This document shows, one piece after another, positions 1-6,926 of a stretch of 12,286 bases of DNA; position 1 is the stretch's first letter; every line of letters begins with the position of its first letter. Under the pieces are notes generated by a model, which saw only the letters and a program-made list of their open reading frames with translations, was not told where the DNA came from and did not search any database. A program made the translations under genes and the position numbers. The stretch is from Bacteroidota bacterium (GTDB taxonomy: Bacteria; Bacteroidota; Rhodothermia; Rhodothermales; UBA10348), in assembly GCA_004356385.1 (NCBI GenBank), contig SMXL01000096.1, forward strand, positions 1 through 12,286, written 5' to 3'.

Positions 1-2379
1 GTCCGGATGTTTGGTGAGATTGATAGCCTGCCCGTCCAACTCCAGGTCTATCGAAGCTGAGGTTCGACCCGAGAACGAAAGCAGGAGAACATCCACCACC
101 TTTCGGTCCGGAGTCCAGGAAAATGCGGCAATGTCCCCCTCTTGGGCCTCGAACCCGGTCGAAACAGGCTTCGGGTAAGTGTACTCGCGATTCGGATCGC
201 CCGTTGAGATCAGTGCGACCGAGCTGAACGTGTAAGATGGATCCGTAGCTTTCAGATCGAGACGCCCGATCGTCTCTAGTTCTCGCAGATGCTCCATGCC
301 TGTGTCATTTTGCACCGATTGATTCAAGAGTCCGTCTGTTCGAATAGCGGATATTCTCGTCTCGAGGATCGATGCGTCCGCTTTCTTATACATCCACCTA
401 TAATTTAATTGTCGATACGTAACTGGCACTCCCCCAACATGATAACTCATCGTAAAATCGATTTTCGACCCCCACGATTCGCCACGGTTCACGTCGACTA
501 GATAGGGCTTCAGCGGATCCGCAATAAATAGGCTGTACCGAGTATACCTGGCATCGGGACCACCGCTTATGGACTCCGTGAGTTTCAGATCGACCACTCC
601 TTTGAGCACATCAATTCGACCCTGCGAATGCTGTCCGAGATAGTCTGCGTCAGCGTGCCTGGAAATAATTCGGGTAGCAAAAAGACTGGGTGAAGGAGCG
701 GGAAGCCCACCATCCAGTGTCTGAAAATCGTCTGCGATAGTAAGCACGTTGTGGTCGTAATAGTGATTCCACGTGCTATTGGAAATGCCTTTGGCGTTGT
801 CGTAACCCGAATCGATCAACACTCCAACTTCATCTACGTAGTAAACCAACTGAAGCTGGTCCGCCTGTTCGTGCCCCTCTCCTCTTCGGATGGCATCTCC
901 GGTCTCTCCATTCATTGCCACGAAATGTTCTACTTCTCGACCCATCGAATCAGTCGTCGACCGTCGCATGAGGGCCACTTGCTCGCTCGTTCTCGGCCCT
1001 TCGAAATCAAGAACAGTCCCGAGTCGCTCGGCTGGTTTTTCTCCTCGTCCTTTCGAAAGGGCGGGAATTGCAAGAAAGAGTGGTAACAGGTTTTCATTGT
1101 TTGGATCGGCTTCATTCTTCTGATCCGCGATCCAGGCGAATTTTTTTCCGAGTATCTCGCTTCCGTACGAGGCATCCCACCTCAGAAGATCGGCATGTCC
1201 CATGAACACACGGTTTCCATCATCGAACGGTAGCGTGGCCCCGCCGGGGGTTACGGTATCAGCCAACCATTCGAGCGGATCCGTGAACCAGTTGCTATGA
1301 AATGGATCGTCCAGGTTGAAATCAGGGTGATATTCCAGCAGTCCATTGATCCGAACCGTATGCCAGAAAGCAATCACTTCAGAGAGCGTCAGATGAAAAT
1401 AGTAGGGACCTTCTGCAAAAAACCGCTTCCCGCTGTCGGTCTGATAATTCCAGTGTTTACTTCGGTTCTGCTTCGTAGGTGCTCCTGCGCTTCTTAATCC
1501 TCGCTCCAGCCAGTGCTTAAATGAATGATTCGGTAACGATTCACACGAGTCGGCATCAGACGCCTGCGTGGCGAGACTGCCGTAAGCGACGGCCAAGTGG
1601 ACCTTCATCGGCCAGTTCCCCGGTTGGATCTCGTCACGTTTTATCCCCAGAAGCACGGGTTTATTTCCGAGGTCGTCCAGATACTCAACCTCGTCCGCGA
1701 GGAACGCAAGTAACGAAGATTTTTCTGCACACGACGGAAGAGTCGGCATTCGCTCTGGAAATCGATGCGACGGATAATATAAAATGGCATTTTCCAGAGC
1801 CAGGTATAGATCCACGGTCCTCGCCAAATTCGTGATCGTCAGCACCCATTTTACCGCGTCGTCCGACATACTCTTCCGAATTCGGAACGGGTCTAGATCC
1901 TCCAGCGCGATGAAAAAATTCCGAACGGCTGCTGATGCGCTCGAGGGTGCTCCCGGCAAGGAAGGCCAGGCTTCGATATCACCTCCTTCGAGCACAACCC
2001 AGATCAGGGCAATCGTCGCTCTAGCCTGAACGATTCGCGTATTCTCGATGACCTCCTGACGGGCTACAGGCTGAGTCGCCAGGTTCTTGTTAGACAGGAT
2101 CAGAAGTTGGTTCAGGTAACTCAGAACCTGCTCATCTGGATTTCCACCGGCGATCTTGTCCAACACTTCCACGACACCCAAACCGTACTGGCAAGACTGA
2201 GACTGCACGCATGAGAAACCATTGAAGGTTAGAGAAGGACGCTGCGCCACAAAACGGTCCTTGAAGAATCGACTATTGACCTCAGGCGGTGGTATGTCCC
2301 GTTCGATTTCACCTTGCGCGACTGCATTTCGTTGCACGAGAGCGACGACACCCATGCCAAGAAAAAGCGTCAATCTCAT
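1..2379 (-). CDS. Exported heparinase II/III-like (polysaccharide lyase-like) protein, C-terminus beyond left edge
   Basis: An uninterrupted reading frame of 793 codons enters from the left edge, so the C-terminus and stop are missing. The chosen start (ATG at 2379) gives a signal peptide: a hydrophobic run at residues 3-15, then NAVAQG with probable cleavage near residue 21. An in-frame ATG at 2409 is possible; neither start has a clear ribosome binding site, and the frame is closed by a TGA further upstream. The first ~420 residues look like an alpha-helical toroid, with an FFAEGPYYFHL stretch at 320-330 like the Tyr-containing active-site loop of chondroitin AC/alginate lyase-type enzymes. 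Residues ~480-793 look like a beta-sandwich, with RGEGHEQAD (499-507), LIDSGYDN (521-528) and HNVLTIAD (543-550) resembling the heparinase II/III histidine and Gly-Tyr motifs. If correct, it would cleave acidic polysaccharide by beta-elimination in the periplasm or outside the cell. The substrate cannot be read from sequence. A catalytically inactive relative is possible. Confidence 0.7.
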   Translation of the reverse strand, partial: MRLTLFLGMGVVALVQRNAVAQGEIERDIPPPEVNSRFFKDRFVAQRPSLTFNGFSCVQSQSCQYGLGVVEVLDKIAGGNPDEQVLSYLNQLLILSNKNLATQPVARQEVIENTRIVQARATIALIWVVLEGGDIEAWPSLPGAPSSASAAVRNFFIALEDLDPFRIRKSMSDDAVKWVLTITNLARTVDLYLALENAILYYPSHRFPERMPTLPSCAEKSSLLAFLADEVEYLDDLGNKPVLLGIKRDEIQPGNWPMKVHLAVAYGSLATQASDADSCESLPNHSFKHWLERGLRSAGAPTKQNRSKHWNYQTDSGKRFFAEGPYYFHLTLSEVIAFWHTVRINGLLEYHPDFNLDDPFHSNWFTDPLEWLADTVTPGGATLPFDDGNRVFMGHADLLRWDASYGSEILGKKFAWIADQKNEADPNNENLLPLFLAIPALSKGRGEKPAERLGTVLDFEGPRTSEQVALMRRSTTDSMGREVEHFVAMNGETGDAIRRGEGHEQADQLQLVYYVDEVGVLIDSGYDNAKGISNSTWNHYYDHNVLTIADDFQTLDGGLPAPSPSLFATRIISRHADADYLGQHSQGRIDVLKGVVDLKLTESISGGPDARYTRYSLFIADPLKPYLVDVNRGESWGSKIDFTMSYHVGGVPVTYRQLNYRWMYKKADASILETRISAIRTDGLLNQSVQNDTGMEHLRELETIGRLDLKATDPSYTFSSVALISTGDPNREYTYPKPVSTGFEAQEGDIAAFSWTPDRKVVDVLLLSFSGRTSASIDLELDGQAINLTKHPD

Positions 2380-2649
2380 TGAGAGTGAATTTGGCCAACA
2401 AATAGACATAAAGCGGTCCGTCAGCTTGAATGAATCGAGTGGGGTAGGAATCGGAAGAAACCGGCCTACAGGACGCCACCTTCAAGTATCGAGCTTCGTG
2501 CAGCGAGAAAGGCCTCGCGAGACGAAGGCTTTCGATGTTATAGCCGCGCTGAAACCCGGAAAAGTGTCTCTGGTAGGCGGAGACCGAGACCGGTGAACGA
2601 CGCTAATTTTGAAGCCCGATTGTAAATTTCTCCCTAATGGGCAGATCTC

Positions 2650-3840
2650 CTATTCCTGGCTGCTCACTTTCGGGTCAACAATCTCGATTTTAAGACCTCC
2701 CGAAAGCCGACTCTGCCACTCTTCGGTGACCCCTTTTGAAGGAAGCTGAAATTGAGAAAACGTATAGCGTGGTGGATACGCCCACCTCTGCTGCCGAAAA
2801 GCGGTTTCGCGCGCCTGGCCATCCTGATCTGAGCGCGACCTCATTCGATCCACGTCTTCGTCAATACGATACATCTGCTGGACAATGCTATGAATAAACG
2901 CTTCAGGGCTTTTGCTGGGATTTATTTTTGGCAGATTCAGGAGTTTCGGGACCAACTTTTCATGAACGATTTCCGGACGCGGAATAGAAAAATAGATTGC
3001 CGCGCGCTTCGCGATCGTTTCTGTACAACTGCGTTTGGCATTCCTGGAATAGCCTGCAATATGGGGAGAACAAATGTCAACCAATGCCTCCAACTGACGA
3101 TCGGGATTCGGTTCTCCTTCCCAAACATCTACGGCCGCAGCCCCAACCTGACCCGTTTCAATCGAATGAACCAGTGCTGCTTCGTTAATAACGCCACCTC
3201 GAGACGAGTTGAGAACCCAGACTCCCTTTTTCATCCGAGCCAGCTCCGAATCTCCTATCAGGTTCCATGTAGCGTCTATTCCATCGACTTTCAGTGGTAC
3301 GTGGAGCGAAACGATATCGCTTTCTTCCAAAAGCATCTTTAGAGGGACAAATTTTTTCTGCTCCTCTTTGGTGGACGCTTTACGGGCTCGAGGTGGATCG
3401 TTGACCAGCACGCGCATACCCAGCGCTGCAGCCCTCCTTTCGAGCCGACTCCCAATCTCTCCGCATCCAACAATTCCGAGAGTCGACGCAAGAATGGGTG
3501 TATCGTGCAATTGCGACAGATGGAAAAGAGCAGCGAGTACCCACTCAACAACCGACTCCGCATTACACCCAGGCGCATGTGCCCAGGCAATATCGGCGCG
3601 CTTTAGATACTCGCGATCGATGTGGTCGAAACCCGCAGTCGCCGATCCGACAAATCGAACCGAGGATCCGGTCAGCAACGATTCATCCACAGACGTAACA
3701 CTACGGACGATCAGCGCGTCCGCGTCGATCAATCTCGAAGATGTGATTTCGTGTCCTGGAACGAGTTCCAAAGTGCCGAACGGAGACATTGCCTCTTCGA
3801 CGAACGGAACGTTTGCATCCGAAACTATTTTTAATAACAT
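2650..3840 (-). CDS. pdxB: Erythronate-4-phosphate dehydrogenase PdxB
   Basis: This 396-residue cytosolic D-2-hydroxyacid dehydrogenase should oxidise 4-phosphoerythronate with NAD in the DXP-dependent pathway to pyridoxal 5'-phosphate. The N-terminus (KIVSDANVPFVEE, residues 4-16; DADALIVRSVT, 39-49; FVGSATAGFDHID, 63-75; APGCNAESVVEW, 89-100) follows the PdxB pattern closely. The Rossmann glycine motif is VGCGEIG at 124-130. The expected catalytic triad is present as Arg214 (SSRGG), Glu243 (EGEP) and His260 (SPHIAGYS). From ~residue 290 a C-terminal extension matches the dimerisation domain (DUF3410-like) that separates PdxB from SerA and other family members. The length is close to the usual ~380. 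The start at 3840 places the first beta-strand right after the initiator; there is no clear Shine-Dalgarno sequence. It is transcribed away from the SleB-like gene, and 270 bp separate its stop from the start of the heparinase-like gene, so an operon with that gene is unlikely. Confidence 0.93.
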   Translation of the reverse strand: MLLKIVSDANVPFVEEAMSPFGTLELVPGHEITSSRLIDADALIVRSVTSVDESLLTGSSVRFVGSATAGFDHIDREYLKRADIAWAHAPGCNAESVVEWVLAALFHLSQLHDTPILASTLGIVGCGEIGSRLERRAAALGMRVLVNDPPRARKASTKEEQKKFVPLKMLLEESDIVSLHVPLKVDGIDATWNLIGDSELARMKKGVWVLNSSRGGVINEAALVHSIETGQVGAAAVDVWEGEPNPDRQLEALVDICSPHIAGYSRNAKRSCTETIAKRAAIYFSIPRPEIVHEKLVPKLLNLPKINPSKSPEAFIHSIVQQMYRIDEDVDRMRSRSDQDGQARETAFRQQRWAYPPRYTFSQFQLPSKGVTEEWQSRLSGGLKIEIVDPKVSSQE

Positions 3841-3844
3841 CTCA

Positions 3845-3865
3845 ACAATACACTTCCATTATTGT
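3845..3865. repeat. Short inverted repeat directly upstream of pdxB
   Basis: ACAATA at 3845-3850 and TATTGT at 3860-3865 form perfect 6-bp arms around a 9-base spacer, ending only four bases before the pdxB start codon. On the minus strand the distal arm lies within TACAATA, which resembles a -10 hexamer about 20 bases before the start codon. It could be an operator or a small 5' hairpin. Six-base arms are common by chance in AT-rich gaps. Confidence 0.25.
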
Positions 3866-4029
3866 ACTTCAATCAGGACCTTACAAACCGTGTGTCTACC
3901 AGGAAAACTACTCATGCAAAAATTTCTCGATTCACCGAAAATGGTACCTTCTTTGCAAGAAGATGGGTCCAGGCCGTTCCGGGGGGATGAAGATGAAATG
4001 AAGTCAGGTTGAACCGCGTGTGAATATTA

Positions 4030-4060
4030 AAGACATTCGGTGTAAACCTTTATGTATAAT
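4030..4060 (+). promoter_or_regulatory. Candidate sigma-70-like promoter for the SleB-like gene
   Basis: A consensus -10 hexamer TATAAT lies at 4055-4060 in an AT-rich patch. Upstream, AAGACA at 4030-4035 matches four of six bases of TTGACA, with a rather long 19-base spacer. The hexamer is about 120 bases before the ATG at 4182, which implies a leader of roughly 110 bases. Many Bacteroidota use a different consensus (TAnnTTTG), so the assignment depends on the lineage. Confidence 0.35.
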
Positions 4061-4081
4061 ACACTTAAACTGTTTTATATA

Positions 4082-4095
4082 TCTGAAACTTCAGA
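4082..4095. repeat. 14-bp palindrome TCTGAAACTTCAGA in the predicted leader
   Basis: TCTGAA (4082-4087) and TTCAGA (4090-4095) are perfect inverted arms with a two-base centre. The element begins 22 bases downstream of the candidate TATAAT box, around or just after the expected transcription start, a usual place for a repressor operator. No regulator gene is adjacent. Confidence 0.3.
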
Positions 4096-4181
4096 CCTAA
4101 GCTATCGTTGAGTGCGGCCGTTCGGGCCTTCAATCCTGAGCCATTATTAGAATCGGTATCAAGAATCTACTGAGACAAACC

Positions 4182-4835
4182 ATGATCAGGAAGTCAAACA
4201 CGTTACGCTTTATTAGCGCCTTCGTCTTTTGCTTCGTATTCGTATCTGCATTTCGGACGAATGGCGTTCAAGCGCCAGCTTCAACAGCACCGATGCAGGA
4301 CCAGGGCGTCGTATCTACAGACGTTCATCCGCTGAACACCCTTGCAAAATCGTTGAGCCGGTCTGGCTCGAGTTCTCGACTACCGATAAAGATGATCGAT
4401 AGCGAGACCCTCTGGCTTGCGCGTGCCATCTTTTCTGAGACGAAAAGAGCCGACGAGCAAATGCTAGTAGCATGGGTGATCCGTAATCGAGTTGACACGG
4501 GTTTCCGAGGAAAACGAACGTATCAGAACGTGGTACTCGACCCGTTCCAGTTCAGTGCGTTTAGGTTTGGATCAGACGATCGCGCGTACTACGAATCGCT
4601 TACTCATGCGTCGCGAGTATTGGGATGGCAACGGGCGCTCCAGATTGCCTACAACATTCGTCATTTGAACGACGACTACAGGCCCTTCTCTCCAGAGACC
4701 AGGCATTTTTACAGCGAACGCTCGATGGTCGACCGCGGCCAACCGGCATGGATCGGCGCAGAGTCGCCCCTTGATATGACTTCAGTGATGGAAATCGATC
4801 AGCGACGCTTCCGTTTTTATGAAGGGATCTCGTAA
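4182..4835 (+). CDS. Exported SleB/CwlJ-type cell-wall hydrolase (Hydrolase_2-like)
   Basis: This 217-residue protein has an N-terminal hydrophobic segment (residues 9-23, after MIRKSNTLR) that acts as a signal peptide or membrane anchor. A low-complexity Ser/Thr/Ala-rich linker follows to about residue 72. The C-terminal ~140 residues fit the SleB/CwlJ (Hydrolase_2) fold: LWLARAIFSETK (77-88) containing the expected catalytic Glu86, VAWVIRNRVDT (96-106), VVLDPFQFSAF (117-127), and HFYSE...QPAWI (175-191). Family members are lytic transglycosylases or amidases acting on peptidoglycan, so a periplasmic cell-wall-remodelling role is inferred. The usual GEA(R) around the glutamate reads SETK here, a noticeable divergence. 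The gene stands alone, with its own promoter-like signals and a strong terminator 20 bases after the stop. It has no clear Shine-Dalgarno sequence; the ATG at 4182 is chosen because it precedes the signal segment. Confidence 0.75.
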   Translation: MIRKSNTLRFISAFVFCFVFVSAFRTNGVQAPASTAPMQDQGVVSTDVHPLNTLAKSLSRSGSSSRLPIKMIDSETLWLARAIFSETKRADEQMLVAWVIRNRVDTGFRGKRTYQNVVLDPFQFSAFRFGSDDRAYYESLTHASRVLGWQRALQIAYNIRHLNDDYRPFSPETRHFYSERSMVDRGQPAWIGAESPLDMTSVMEIDQRRFRFYEGIS

Positions 4836-4855
4836 CCCACGATAGCGGACTTTAG

Positions 4856-4893
4856 AAAGGGCACCTCGTCGGACAGCGTGCCCTTTTGTTTTG
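4856..4893 (+). terminator. Rho-independent terminator after the SleB-like gene
   Basis: AAAGGGCAC (4856-4864) pairs perfectly with GTGCCCTTT (4878-4886) around a 13-base loop, followed by a T-rich tract (TGTTTTG). It begins 20 bases after the stop at 4835. On the minus strand the stem is followed by CTAAAG rather than a T-run, so it should work less well for the converging outer-membrane gene that ends at 4904. Confidence 0.87.
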
Positions 4894-4903
4894 AATCCCA
4901 TTT

Positions 4904-5533
4904 CTACAGGATGACGCCAATTCGAAACATGGTGCTGTTGACCCGCTGTACCTCCGTCTTCACCTCAATCCCACCTATTTCAATATGATCTTTTAGAAGT
5001 CTGGAAATTCCGATCGCATATCGAAATTCCGGAAATAGACTGATCCCGGCGATATTGATCGCCAGCCCGATTCCAATATTTCCAGTTACAATCAGCGACT
5101 CAAGGTTCTCGTCGATGAAATCGACTCCTGACGACGGTACGCTAAATACAGGCCCAAAGAGCACATAGGGATGAATCAGTGGAGTCGCCGTCAGGTTCAG
5201 TCTGATATCGACGGGAAAATCGATCATCGTTAAATCGAAATTCTCTATTTCCTCCTCTATGCTCGCATCACTTGTCGATTCAATGTCACCCAGATCTCGG
5301 TAGAAAGCGCCGATCCTTAGACCTACGGTTCCTAGCGAGAAATCGTAGAACAGTCCGGCGTGATATCCGCTTGCAGCATCATACGAGGTAGAGAAGTCAC
5401 CGAAGTCGAGATCGCTTACGCTGTCGTAATTCAGGCCCACCGCAACGCCTATCTGTGCATTCGTATGCTGCGTACTCGAAAGCAGCGTCAGTAGGCAAAA
5501 AAGAGTGGTAAACGTAGTTGAGAGTCTACACAT
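4904..5533 (-). CDS. Outer-membrane beta-barrel protein (PorT/OMP_b-brl-like)
   Basis: This 209-residue protein starts with a clear signal peptide: MCR, a hydrophobic core at about 5-18, and TNAQ near residues 24-27. The mature part alternates short amphipathic strands with polar turns, as in small 8-stranded barrels: YHAGLFYDFSL, GLRIGAFYRDLG, IDFPVDIRLNL, HPYVLFGPVFSV and ISLFPEFRYAIGISRLL are visible in order. It ends in a strand, MFRIGVIL, consistent with a BAM-recognised C-terminus. The HPYVLFGP and FPEFRYAIG segments are typical of the PorT/outer-membrane beta-barrel families common in Bacteroidota. The acidic stretch DASIEEEIENFD (about residues 89-100) is probably a surface loop. Its specific function is unknown; such proteins are often structural or accessory. 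It diverges from bshA across a 150-bp gap. Confidence 0.75.
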   Translation of the reverse strand: MCRLSTTFTTLFCLLTLLSSTQHTNAQIGVAVGLNYDSVSDLDFGDFSTSYDAASGYHAGLFYDFSLGTVGLRIGAFYRDLGDIESTSDASIEEEIENFDLTMIDFPVDIRLNLTATPLIHPYVLFGPVFSVPSSGVDFIDENLESLIVTGNIGIGLAINIAGISLFPEFRYAIGISRLLKDHIEIGGIEVKTEVQRVNSTMFRIGVIL

Positions 5534-5591
5534 GGTGATCGTGTTTTCTTTATGTATCGGATGATGCGCACCACGATTGAAACCAGTCCCA

Positions 5592-5613
5592 TTTAAGTTC
5601 GAAAAGGCTTAAA
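5592..5613. repeat. Inverted repeat in the OMP/bshA divergent gap
   Basis: TTTAAG (5592-5597) and CTTAAA (5608-5613) are perfect 6-bp arms separated by 10 bases, so the arms are about 1.5 helical turns apart centre to centre. It lies midway between the divergent starts at 5533 and 5684 and could be a binding site shared by both promoters. Short AT-rich arms make chance occurrence quite possible. Confidence 0.25.
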
Positions 5614-5683
5614 AAGGGGCCGTATTTGCAACCTGAGAGTAGATCATGAGTTGAGACGGACACATAATGCCGGAGCCGTTGAA

Positions 5684-6859
5684 ATGAAGATTGGAATAAC
5701 CTGTTACCCCGTTTATGGAGGAAGCGGTGTGGTTGCCACCGAATTGGGAAAAGCGCTGGCCGTGCGCGGTCATTCAGTTCACTTTATAGCCTATTCGATT
5801 CCTTTTCGCCTCGGACACATACAGGAAAATATCTTGTTCCACGAAGTCCAAGTTAACGCCTATCCCTTGTTCGAGTATCCATCATACACGCTCAATTTAA
5901 CCTCCAAACTGGTTGACGTAGTCAAACATGAACAACTGGACATCCTTCACATGCATTACGCGATTCCGCATGCGACCAGTGGTGAGTTGGCCAAACAAAT
6001 TCTTGCAGACTCGGGAATTCACATTCCAATTGTGACGACGCTTCACGGGACGGATATAACCATCGTAGGACGTGATCCGTCGTTTGCTCCGGTTGTCAAC
6101 TACTCGATCAATCAGTCGGACGGAGTCACGGCTGTTTCCGAGTACCTTAAACAGGAGACCCTCAGTAACTGCGACATCACCGCTGAAATAGAGGTCATTC
6201 CGAATTTCATCGACACGACTCGTTTCCAGCCCTTGATGAAAGATCACTTCAAGCGAGCGATTTGTCCCAACGGGGAAAAGCTACTGGTCCATGTTTCTAA
6301 TTTCAGGCCTGTAAAACGTGCCACCGATGTCGTTGAAATATTTGGTCAACTGCTGAAGGAGGGATACGGTGTAAAACTATTCATGATCGGTGATGGCCCG
6401 GATCGGGCGCCTGCCGAACACCTGGCCAGAGAATTGGGCATTATCGACGACGTACGCTTTCTCGGGAAACAGGAGCCGATAGAAGAATTGCTCTCCATTG
6501 CAGACATCTTTTTAATGCCATCGGGATCGGAAACGTTCGGTCTCGCCGCGCTCGAGGCCATGGCATGTGGAGTGCCCGTAGTCGCGACCGATATCGGGGG
6601 ACTCCCGGAATTGATCGTCGACGGGGAGACTGGATATCTGTGCCCGCTCGAGGATATTGATGCTTTCGCGGCAAAAACACGGATCCTGATTGAGGACGAA
6701 GAACTTCGTGAGCAAATGTCGCGGGCATCTCGTCAAAGAGCGGTAGAGACGTTTGAGACGAGCTTGGTCGTACCTAAGTACGAGGCGTACTATGAACGTG
6801 TGATTGATAAAGTGACCAGCCATTTCTTGTCCGTCCAAAATGCTGGAACCGGCCCGTAG
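5684..6859 (+). CDS. bshA: N-acetyl-alpha-D-glucosaminyl L-malate synthase BshA
   Basis: BshA is the first enzyme of bacillithiol synthesis: it transfers GlcNAc from UDP-GlcNAc to L-malate in the cytosol. The 391-residue protein is a GT4, GT-B-fold glycosyltransferase. BshA-type signatures are ITCYPVYGGSGVVATELG (5-22), HMHYAIPHA (89-97), TLHGTDITIVG (119-129), VIPNFIDT (171-178), HVSNFRPVKR (203-212) and the EX7E donor-site motif SETFGLAALE (282-291, Glu283 and Glu291). The ATG at 5684 is chosen because it opens directly on the first Rossmann strand and has GGAG at 5672-5675 eight bases before it. A TTG at 5651 would add 11 residues without homology-like character. Length fits the usual ~375-390. 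BshB and BshC are not in the window, so the rest of the pathway must lie elsewhere. A related GT4 enzyme is the alternative, but the TDITIVG and NFRPVKR motifs favour BshA strongly. Confidence 0.92.
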   Translation: MKIGITCYPVYGGSGVVATELGKALAVRGHSVHFIAYSIPFRLGHIQENILFHEVQVNAYPLFEYPSYTLNLTSKLVDVVKHEQLDILHMHYAIPHATSGELAKQILADSGIHIPIVTTLHGTDITIVGRDPSFAPVVNYSINQSDGVTAVSEYLKQETLSNCDITAEIEVIPNFIDTTRFQPLMKDHFKRAICPNGEKLLVHVSNFRPVKRATDVVEIFGQLLKEGYGVKLFMIGDGPDRAPAEHLARELGIIDDVRFLGKQEPIEELLSIADIFLMPSGSETFGLAALEAMACGVPVVATDIGGLPELIVDGETGYLCPLEDIDAFAAKTRILIEDEELREQMSRASRQRAVETFETSLVVPKYEAYYERVIDKVTSHFLSVQNAGTGP

Positions 6860-6873
6860 CAGGCTGTCCTTCG

Positions 6874-6926
6874 TTCGGACTTTGCCCACTCGGCTAGATT
6901 TCGATCTCATCCGTTCAAAGTCCGAA
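6874..6926. repeat. Perfect 11-bp inverted repeat at the bshA/MBL convergence
   Basis: TTCGGACTTTG (6874-6884) and CAAAGTCCGAA (6916-6926) are exact inverse complements around a 31-base spacer, inside the short convergent gap. The right arm overlaps the last codons and stop of the MBL-hydrolase gene; the left arm starts 15 bases after the bshA stop. Either transcript could form the stem, but there is no U-tract, so it is not a canonical terminator. It may block read-through or stabilise 3' ends. Confidence 0.55.

Larger units (their letters stand above)
3841..4181. other. Divergent intergenic region between pdxB and the SleB-like gene
   Basis: This 341-bp gap separates two divergently transcribed genes and must contain their promoters. 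The left part holds the inverted repeat next to pdxB. The right part (about 4020-4095) is markedly AT-rich, with a TATAAT hexamer and a 14-bp palindrome. A 32-codon frame on the plus strand (3914-4012) with an upstream AGGA could be translated, but it is the tail of a frame open antisense to pdxB and I do not call it a gene. I see no riboswitch or RNA gene. Confidence 0.6.

Noticed and set aside
751..2029. Several plus-strand frames of 66-111 codons
   Set aside because: They are antisense to the continuous 793-codon heparinase-like frame on the minus strand, which has a signal peptide and recognisable motifs.
2490..2535. Hairpin-like GC-rich stretch around CTCGCGAG between pdxB and the heparinase-like gene
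   Set aside because: The stem pairs only imperfectly beyond the central palindrome and no T-tract follows on the minus strand, so I cannot call a terminator.
2222..2596. Plus-strand 124-codon frame
   Set aside because: It overlaps the signal-peptide end of the heparinase-like gene in antisense and has arginine-rich composition without any domain.
3209..4012. Plus-strand open frame of 267 codons
   Set aside because: It lies antisense over most of pdxB, whose identity is secure; the translation shows no recognisable domain and is rich in Ser/Arg as expected of a shadow frame.
3914..4012. Possible 32-residue small ORF with an upstream AGGA in the pdxB/SleB-like gap
   Set aside because: It is only the tail of the antisense shadow frame, has no membrane or signal character, and lies upstream of the candidate promoter; no support beyond one AGGA.
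5651..5683. TTG start for bshA
   Set aside because: The 11 added residues are not BshA-like, while the ATG at 5684 has a GGAG eight bases upstream and opens on the conserved first strand.
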